A stretch of DNA of 12,223 bases from Lachnoclostridium phytofermentans (GTDB taxonomy: Bacteria > Bacillota > Clostridia > Lachnospirales > Lachnospiraceae): the NCBI GenBank assembly GCA_003526525.1, contig DPVV01000554.1:1-12223 (forward strand), written 5' to 3'. Positions 9,611 to 12,223 of this stretch are shown piece after piece. Below the pieces are notes generated by a model. That model made no database searches and was not told where the DNA came from. It worked only from the letters and a program-made list of their open reading frames with translations. Within the stretch, counting starts at the first letter, position 1, and each line of letters opens with the position of its first letter. The position numbers were made by a program, and so were the translations under genes.

Positions 9611-9670
9611 AGTGTGAAGCTTTAGAATTTCTTAGGTGGCGTTTGACACCTTAGAAATTCTCTTCACACT
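9611..9670. other. Long imperfect inverted repeat spanning the ywlE stop codon
   Basis: The outer arms AGTGTGAAG (9611-9619) and CTTCACACT (9662-9670) are perfect, and the inner arms 9624-9638 and 9647-9661 pair over 15 positions with one T-T mismatch. The loop is eight bases, and four unpaired bases (9620-9623) sit on one side. The phosphatase stop codon (9664-9666) is inside the stem. On the minus strand the sequence after the stem is TTGAACTGAAATAG, with no U-run, so it is not a standard terminator. It may be an RNA-stability or processing element. Confidence 0.6.
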
Positions 9671-10119
9671 TCTCTCATTAACTGGTACATCGTTTTCTTG
9701 ACTAATAGAGCAAGTTCTTCAAAGCACTCTTCATAATCAAGAAGTGTTCCGCCATATGGATCAACCACATCGCCAATTTCTCCGACATATTCTTTTATAC
9801 TGTATATGTTACTTTCGATACCGTAATCTAGTATGAGCTTTAATTTTTGTTTGTATGTCATGGTCAATATCAAGGTACTTTCTGTCACCTCGGAAGCTTT
9901 AAACTGCTTCGTCGTATGTCCATTAATTGAAATGTTATGATTTTTTAAAACCTCTTCCGATTTTGGATTGATTGGTTCTGAGAATAAGACAATTAATCCT
10001 CTTGATCGTATTTTAATCTCATCTTCTTGTATTAAATTTTTTAGAAGTGCTTCCGCCATTGGACTACGGCAAGTATTCCCTGTACAGACAAAGATTACTT
10101 TATCATACTTTCGTGGCAT
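9664..10119 (-). CDS. ywlE: Low-molecular-weight phosphatase, YwlE-type (probable protein-arginine phosphatase)
   Basis: The 151-residue protein has the LMW-PTP fold signature: the P-loop C12-T-G-N-T16-C-R18 near the N-terminus followed by SPMAEALL, and the general-acid aspartate in VVDPYGG (D120-P121). The residue before the second cysteine is Thr, as in B. subtilis YwlE (CTGNTCR), where it selects phosphoarginine; tyrosine phosphatases usually carry Ile there. The protein therefore probably removes arginine phosphates placed by a McsB-type kinase, though no kinase is in the window. The ATG follows AGGGGGA. It lies 43 bases after the Sua5/YwlC gene, the same neighbour as in Bacillus. Its last codons lie inside a long inverted repeat. 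Confidence 0.86.
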   Translation of the reverse strand: MPRKYDKVIFVCTGNTCRSPMAEALLKNLIQEDEIKIRSRGLIVLFSEPINPKSEEVLKNHNISINGHTTKQFKASEVTESTLILTMTYKQKLKLILDYGIESNIYSIKEYVGEIGDVVDPYGGTLLDYEECFEELALLVKKTMYQLMREV

Positions 10120-10162
10120 GATTTTTCCCCCTACTTTTGTTTTCCTTAAACTTTGTTCTATG

Positions 10163-11221
10163 TCAATCTATTGTAACAACTTGATAACCAGCAGCCTTTA
10201 ATAGACGATTCATAATGGCTTGTCCTAAAGAATTATCCTCAAAGCTTTCTGAATAGATATAAGCTGCATTGCTAGTATCAAACTCGCGAAGACATTCAAA
10301 TAAGTGTGCAGCAATTGTTTCTTCATTTTTTCTAGTTCCGATACTTTTTACATCTCCATAAAAATAAAGATCCTTCGTTTCTTCGGTAGCAAGGATTCCT
10401 ACATGAAAGCCTTCTTCTGTCTTTTGCTTTGCAACTTCATTAATTGCTTTAATTACCTGATTTGTATCCCCTTCATAAATGGTAAGTTGTCCTTTCGGTG
10501 CATAGTGACGATATTTCATGCCAGGAGCTTTTGCTACTACTGGGTCACTTTTCTCCTTTTTTAATACCGCCTGGTCATATTCTGTTCCCCCAATGCACTG
10601 ATTCAACATCTCTTTTGTAATAAACCCAGGACGTAAAATCACAGGGTTCTCACCAGTCAAATCTACAATGGTTGACTCTAAACCTATCGTAGAGGATCCA
10701 CCATCGATGATCATGGATACGCATCCATCCAAGTCCTCAATAACATGTTCCGCCTTTGTAGTGCTTGGTCTTCCCGATTTATTCGCACTTGGTGCGGCTA
10801 AATAAAGGCCAGACTCTTTTATTAGGCGTCTAGCAATCTCATCCGATGGCATACGGATTGCTACCGTATCAAGGCCTCCTGTCGTCTCCAATGGTACCAA
10901 ATCACTCTTCTTTAATATCATCGTGAGCGGTCCCGGCCAGAAAGCGTCAGCTAATCGATACGCTTCCTCCGGAACCTCCACTACCAAATCTTTCAGTGCT
11001 CCTATATTTGCGATGTGAACGATTAAAGGATTATCGGAAGGCCTACCTTTTGCTTCATAGATTCGCCTTGCCGCTGTCTTATCAAGGGCATCACCACCAA
11101 GTCCATAAACAGTCTCTGTAGGAAACGCTACTAGCTGTCCTTCTTTCAATAATTCTACTGCTTCTTTAAAATCTTCTGAATTTAAATTATCTCGATCCAT
11201 TCGCTTTATTATTGTTTTCAC
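10163..11221 (-). CDS. ywlC: Threonylcarbamoyl-AMP synthase (Sua5/YwlC, two-domain)
   Basis: The enzyme makes threonylcarbamoyl-AMP from threonine, bicarbonate and ATP, the first step of the t6A modification at position 37 of ANN-decoding tRNAs. The 352 residues comprise a YrdC domain (about 15-205) and a C-terminal Sua5 domain (about 243-352). Visible YrdC motifs are PTETVYGLG (34-42), KGRPSDNPL (58-66), FWPGPLT (94-100), APSANKSGRPS (143-153), GLESTIVD (180-187) and RPG (197-199). The linker is PGMKYRHYAP (233-242), which closes over the active site in Sua5 proteins. The start is GTG at 11219-11221 with AAGAAGG seven bases upstream; the ATG at 11198-11200 lacks a site. The gene is 61 bases after the amidase and 43 before ywlE. 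Confidence 0.94.
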   Translation of the reverse strand: MKTIIKRMDRDNLNSEDFKEAVELLKEGQLVAFPTETVYGLGGDALDKTAARRIYEAKGRPSDNPLIVHIANIGALKDLVVEVPEEAYRLADAFWPGPLTMILKKSDLVPLETTGGLDTVAIRMPSDEIARRLIKESGLYLAAPSANKSGRPSTTKAEHVIEDLDGCVSMIIDGGSSTIGLESTIVDLTGENPVILRPGFITKEMLNQCIGGTEYDQAVLKKEKSDPVVAKAPGMKYRHYAPKGQLTIYEGDTNQVIKAINEVAKQKTEEGFHVGILATEETKDLYFYGDVKSIGTRKNEETIAAHLFECLREFDTSNAAYIYSESFEDNSLGQAIMNRLLKAAGYQVVTID

Positions 11222-11282
11222 TGTTCTACCTTCTTAACTCTTTCTGCATAATCAATCTACCTCTGGAATGTGAATAAATCAA

Positions 11283-11996
11283 TTATTGCTCTATCGTATT
11301 TAAGTACCTCATTACACCCATATGAATTGCCCATGCCATTTCCCTTTGATATTTTTCTGTACTCAAAAGTTTAGCCTCCTTATGATTAGAAAGGAAGCCA
11401 CACTCAACGATAAGGAGTGGACAAGTGGACTTCTTTAGCAGGTAATAGTCCTTATTTGGTTTTTCCATTCTATGATTACCATCGGTAATACATTCTTTTA
11501 ATGTTGCTTGCATAATCTGGGCAAATTCTTTTCCCTGTTCAGATTCCGTATAATAGAATACTTGAGCACCATAACTTGATTCTTGCGGAAAACTATTTTG
11601 ATGAATGCTTACTGCTAAGACTGGATTTGCCTCTGCCATCAATTGAACACGTTTTTTTAAATCGGAAGCCTTTTTACCTGAGACACCTTCTGTATGAAGA
11701 GCTTCATCTGTGGTTCGTAGCATTACTACCTTTAAGTCATTTAGTTCTAATAACTCCTTTAAATGCATCGCAATCGCCAGATTGATATCTTTTTCAAGTA
11801 CTCCATTCACTCCAACTTTTCCAGGATCAAATCCTCCATGACCAGCATCAATTACAACAGTTAATCTATGATCCTCTTTCGGCTGTTTAGACCTTGAAAA
11901 CATATGTTTCATGGTTTCAACGCTCTTATCTGAGAGAAGTAGCATCGAACAGAGAACCAAGATTGCAAATACAACATTAAAGTAACGTTTTTTCAT
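11283..11996 (-). CDS. N-acetylmuramoyl-L-alanine amidase (Amidase_3), CwlD-like
   Basis: This zinc amidase cleaves the bond between muramic acid and the stem peptide in peptidoglycan. A basic start plus a hydrophobic segment (about 7-22) indicates a signal peptide or membrane anchor, followed by one Amidase_3 domain (about 45-233). Zinc ligands are H53 (IDAGHGG), E68 (LEKD) and H132 (SIHQN); the catalytic glutamate is E198 in VECGFLSN. The total of 237 residues, the SGKKASDLKKRVQL segment and the absence of wall-binding repeats resemble CwlD, which makes muramic-delta-lactam in the spore cortex. A general cell-wall amidase cannot be excluded. The ribosome binding site is weak (TAGGTC). It lies 54 bases after the upstream gene end. 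Confidence 0.88.
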   Translation of the reverse strand: MKKRYFNVVFAILVLCSMLLLSDKSVETMKHMFSRSKQPKEDHRLTVVIDAGHGGFDPGKVGVNGVLEKDINLAIAMHLKELLELNDLKVVMLRTTDEALHTEGVSGKKASDLKKRVQLMAEANPVLAVSIHQNSFPQESSYGAQVFYYTESEQGKEFAQIMQATLKECITDGNHRMEKPNKDYYLLKKSTCPLLIVECGFLSNHKEAKLLSTEKYQREMAWAIHMGVMRYLNTIEQ

Positions 11997-12050
11997 TGTT
12001 CTGACCTAGTTTCCTTGCGTTTCTTTATATCATATGAAACGAAAAAGATT

Positions 12051-12223
12051 CTAATTCACATATTTCTGAATAACATTCCATATGCTAGGTTTTTCAAATC
12101 CTAATCTCCAACTTGCAACACCAGCCAAATCAGCTTCAGAGATTAGTTTCATCTTAGCTTCAATAGATTCCTCTTCCTCTAGCCAAATTTTATATTTTGC
12201 ACCGTCTTTCTCATACTCTGAAT
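12051..12223 (-). CDS. C-terminal end of a glycoside hydrolase family 18-type protein (5' end outside window)
   Basis: The minus-strand frame is open from the window edge to a TAG at 12051-12053, giving the last 57 residues. The text IWLEEEESIEAKMKLISEADLAG followed by VASWRLGFEKPSIWNVI is the typical final barrel strand and helices of GH18 proteins of the YaaH/SleL or SH3-GH18 type found in spore formers, which act on peptidoglycan or cortex sugars. The catalytic DxxDxDxE motif lies outside the window, so activity cannot be judged. The amidase gene follows after 54 bases, so the two wall-related genes may be co-transcribed. Confidence 0.75.
   Translation of the reverse strand, partial: SEYEKDGAKYKIWLEEEESIEAKMKLISEADLAGVASWRLGFEKPSIWNVIQKYVN

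Noticed and set aside
9611..9670. Long inverted repeat as a standard intrinsic terminator for ywlE
   Set aside because: The stem is long enough, but neither side has a T-run right after it on the transcribed strand.
12018..12041. CGTTTC / GAAACG inverted repeat and TGATATAAA as terminator or promoter before the amidase
   Set aside because: The stem is only 6 bp with a 12-base loop and no U-run, and the extended -10-like sequence has no -35 match.

Overview
The window is low-GC, Firmicutes-type DNA with strong AGGAGG-like ribosome binding sites. The protein sequences resemble those of anaerobic Clostridia, most likely Lachnospiraceae close to Lachnoclostridium (Clostridium) phytofermentans. 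That placement is inference from gene order and protein style, not from a search. Apart from one gene end at the left edge, every gene lies on the minus strand, so the natural reading direction is from high to low coordinates.

Right part (12223 to about 9026): the 3' end of a family-18 glycoside hydrolase, then a CwlD-like N-acetylmuramoyl-L-alanine amidase, a two-domain Sua5/YwlC threonylcarbamoyl-AMP synthase, a YwlE-type low-molecular-weight phosphatase, and RpiB (ribose-5-phosphate isomerase B). The order ywlC-ywlE-rpiB(ywlF) followed by the ATP synthase operon is the arrangement known from Bacillus subtilis, here without the ywlG, glyA and upp genes that separate them in that species. 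The gap between the phosphatase and rpiB is filled with consecutive inverted repeats, one of which spans the phosphatase stop codon.

Centre (8889 to 1471): a complete F-type ATP synthase operon in canonical order: atpZ-like, atpI-like, atpB (a), atpE (c), atpF (b), atpH (delta), atpA (alpha), atpG (gamma), atpD (beta), atpC (epsilon). A good sigma-A promoter with an extended -10 lies just upstream of the first gene. The first two genes encode small membrane accessory proteins, a/b/c make the membrane Fo part, delta is the stator link, and alpha/beta/gamma/epsilon make the F1 part. The c subunit carries the residues associated with Na+ coupling, and epsilon carries the ATP-binding residues known from Bacillus PS3. 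Four genes of the operon use GTG or TTG starts, including both alpha and beta (TTG).

Left part (1417 to 1): a ywmB-family gene follows atpC behind a hairpin that buries its ribosome binding site. Beyond it, a 259-base gap holds a 36-base tandem duplication and a perfect 19-bp bidirectional terminator. That terminator separates the minus-strand operon from the end of a converging plus-strand gene, probably a glycerophosphodiester phosphodiesterase.

This is mostly a conserved core-metabolism region. No clearly novel multi-gene system is visible. The points most worth checking are RNA-level structures and the predicted Na+ specificity.
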